A DNA stretch of 42,271 nucleotides from Deltaproteobacteria bacterium (lineage in GTDB: Bacteria > Desulfobacterota > Binatia > UBA9968), in contig JACPSE010000201.1 in the NCBI GenBank assembly GCA_016193465.1, forward strand, positions 1 through 42,271, read 5' to 3'. Position numbers and translations under genes: made by a program. Position 1 is the first letter of the stretch. The number at the start of each line of letters is the position of its first letter. Below the pieces are notes generated by a model. It saw only the letters and a list, made by a program, of their open reading frames with translations, was not told where the DNA came from and did no database searches. This document shows, piece by piece, positions 40,638 through 42,271 of this stretch.

Positions 40638-42271
40638 ATGTCTAGAAGATCTCTGAAGGAAACGGCGAGGCAGTTTCTGGCCCTTACACTTGCAGTCGCT
40701 TTAACCTTTTACCCCGTTTTGGTCAGAGCCCTGCCTATTGACGGCAAAGTCGTCGGCGGCTCTGCCAATATCACCCAACCCAACTCCACAACTCTCAACA
40801 TCAATCAAGCAACCAACAAGGCGATTATCAACTGGCAGGGCTTCAGCATCAACGTCAATGAGCTGGTTAAGTTTAACCAGCCGGGCGCTGCCTCTTCTGT
40901 GCTAAACCGTGTTACTGGCGTCGACCCCTCCTCAATTTTTGGCAGGCTTATAGCCAATGGCCGCGTATTCATTGTCAATCCAGCCGGTATCTTTTTTGGC
41001 CCTAGTGCTGTGGTGGATGTGTCAGGCCTCTTCGCCAGCACCTTTAATATAAAGGATAGCGACTTCATGGCCGGAAAGTATAGTTTCTCTCAAGATCCGG
41101 CAAAAAACCTTGCCTATGTCATCAATAAGGGCGAGATCAAAGTATCCAGCGACGGCTTCGTATTTTTAGTGGCGCCCGGGGTAGCCAACGAGAGCTTGAT
41201 TATTGCCAATCTGGGCAAGGTGGTGATGGCCTCAGGGGAGAAATTTGAAGTTGACTTTATGGGTGATGGGCTCATCAAGTTTGTTATTGATGGCAAGGTG
41301 ATGCGTCAGGTGACGGGGCCGGACGGCAATCCCCTCTCCTCGGCGGTAAGCAACACTGGAAAGATTCAAGCCGATGGCGGGCAGGTGGTGCTTGCTGCCA
41401 AGGCATCCAAAGATATCTTCTCATCGGTGGTAAATAACTCTGGTGTGATAGAGGCTCGGAGTCTTGTGGGTCGGGCCGGATCCATTCGTTTGGAAGGCTC
41501 TGATCCAGTAGCCAACACGGGCCAGATCGGATGGCAGAATAATTTAGGCAAGGTTCAGAACGCAGAAGGAATAGTGATCAACGCCGGGACGCTCGATGTC
41601 TCGGCTTTAGAGGCTGGGGCAGCTCCGGGTGAAGTGACACTATCGGGTCAGTTAGTCGGAGTCTCCGTGACGATTCTGGCTCGGGGCGCAGACGGCGCCC
41701 AGGGCGGACGGGTGCTGATCACTTCGACCGAAAAGACCGTGCTTACGAGCACAAGTCGGATTGACACGTCCGGTATCGGCAATTCCAGCGCCGGCAATGC
41801 GGTCATCTGGTCGGACAGGGATACCATATATAAAGGATGGATTGTGGCGAGAGGCGGCGAGTTTGGGGGAGATGGGGGAAATGTTGAGGTGTCGGGGTGG
41901 GAGAATTTGAATTTCCGAGGCATGGTCGATCTGAGTGCTGCCAGTGGAACGGTAGGGACACTCCTCCTTGATCCTGCGACCCTTACCATCACCGGCGGCA
42001 CAAACGATGGGGCGGCAGACGGGAATAATACCTTTGCGGGTGACGTGGGTGCCGTCGCCGGAAAAATTGAATTCCAAGACGCTACGCCCACCACTGTCTA
42101 CGAATCTGAGATTGAAGGGGTCAATGCAGCCATCGTTCTTGAGGGTACCAAAACAGTCACAACGGCTGGTGACTTTACGGATGACGCCGTCACGATACAA
42201 ACTAATAATAATTTGACCATCCGTACTCGCAACACCGCTGGTGACACTGCCGGTGAGATTAATTTAACTGC
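40638..42271 (+). CDS. TpsA exoprotein, filamentous-haemagglutinin type (3' end outside window)
   Basis: ATG 40638 has TTGGAGG upstream. The frame stays open to the end of the window, giving 544 residues. An N-terminal signal (RQFLALTLAVALTFYPVLVRA) leads into the TPS secretion domain: LPIDGKVVGGSANI, NWQGFSINVNELVKFNQP, NRVTG at 90-94 and NPAGIFFG at 114-121, where Bordetella FHA has NPNG. Beyond about residue 250 are repeated Gly/Asn-rich beta-helix strands (GGQVVLAAKASKDI, SGVIEARS, GGNVEVSGWENLNFRG, GTLLLDPATLTITGG). Such proteins are secreted through their TpsB partner as long beta-helical adhesins, cytolysins or contact-dependent effectors. The C-terminal part that would decide the function is not in the window. 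Confidence 0.93.
   Translation, partial: MSRRSLKETARQFLALTLAVALTFYPVLVRALPIDGKVVGGSANITQPNSTTLNINQATNKAIINWQGFSINVNELVKFNQPGAASSVLNRVTGVDPSSIFGRLIANGRVFIVNPAGIFFGPSAVVDVSGLFASTFNIKDSDFMAGKYSFSQDPAKNLAYVINKGEIKVSSDGFVFLVAPGVANESLIIANLGKVVMASGEKFEVDFMGDGLIKFVIDGKVMRQVTGPDGNPLSSAVSNTGKIQADGGQVVLAAKASKDIFSSVVNNSGVIEARSLVGRAGSIRLEGSDPVANTGQIGWQNNLGKVQNAEGIVINAGTLDVSALEAGAAPGEVTLSGQLVGVSVTILARGADGAQGGRVLITSTEKTVLTSTSRIDTSGIGNSSAGNAVIWSDRDTIYKGWIVARGGEFGGDGGNVEVSGWENLNFRGMVDLSAASGTVGTLLLDPATLTITGGTNDGAADGNNTFAGDVGAVAGKIEFQDATPTTVYESEIEGVNAAIVLEGTKTVTTAGDFTDDAVTIQTNNNLTIRTRNTAGDTAGEINLT

Overview
The window looks like a chromosomal segment of an uncultured Gram-negative bacterium. It encodes an outer-membrane two-partner secretion pore, an OmpA-type peptidoglycan-binding domain and many periplasmic binding proteins. 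The gene style (numerous orphan NMT1/Fe-type binding proteins, UbiD and Mo-enzymes, FHA/Ser-Thr kinase signalling) resembles deltaproteobacterial or other deep-branching soil and subsurface lineages. No taxonomic marker gene is present, so this placement is inference. No tRNA, rRNA or CRISPR array was seen.

Region 1 (1-600) is mobile or decayed DNA: the C-terminal end of a HigA-type antitoxin, three 15-bp repeats running into a small hairpin, and a frameshifted, truncated REP-associated (Y1/HUH) transposase. Region 2 (625-6052) holds a tandem pair of signal-less NMT1/THI5-like proteins (the first lost 44 nt near its start), a secreted Fe-type binding protein and a NorD-like VWA protein.

Region 3 (6071-21985) is metabolic and transport-like. 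A minus-strand operon carries two Fe(III)-type binding proteins and one fused double permease. A divergent plus-strand operon carries a UbiD decarboxylase, a soluble molybdopterin oxidoreductase, another signal-less NMT1-like protein and an SBP family 5 protein. A second minus-strand set carries a RidA-like protein, a CCG-domain iron-sulfur protein, a binding protein and a permease. No ABC ATPase gene is present anywhere in the window. Region 4 (22172-28016) is a molybdenum hydroxylase: the FAD subunit on the plus strand faces, and overlaps, the minus-strand large subunit, which sits with the 2Fe-2S subunit, two alpha/beta hydrolases and an SCP2-like protein.

Region 5 (28170-38401) is the most striking part. 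Seven minus-strand genes encode an FHA-only protein, a VWA-TM-FHA protein, a coiled-coil/TPR protein, a Ser/Thr kinase, a PP2C phosphatase, a membrane-anchored pseudokinase and an FHA-TM-OmpA fusion. A divergent gene encodes an FHA-GAF-class III adenylate cyclase. Together they look like a phosphothreonine signalling module that reaches from the peptidoglycan to cAMP. Region 6 (38488-42271) follows directly: a terminator, a near-consensus promoter, and a TpsB/TpsA two-partner secretion pair. The exoprotein gene runs off the end of the window.
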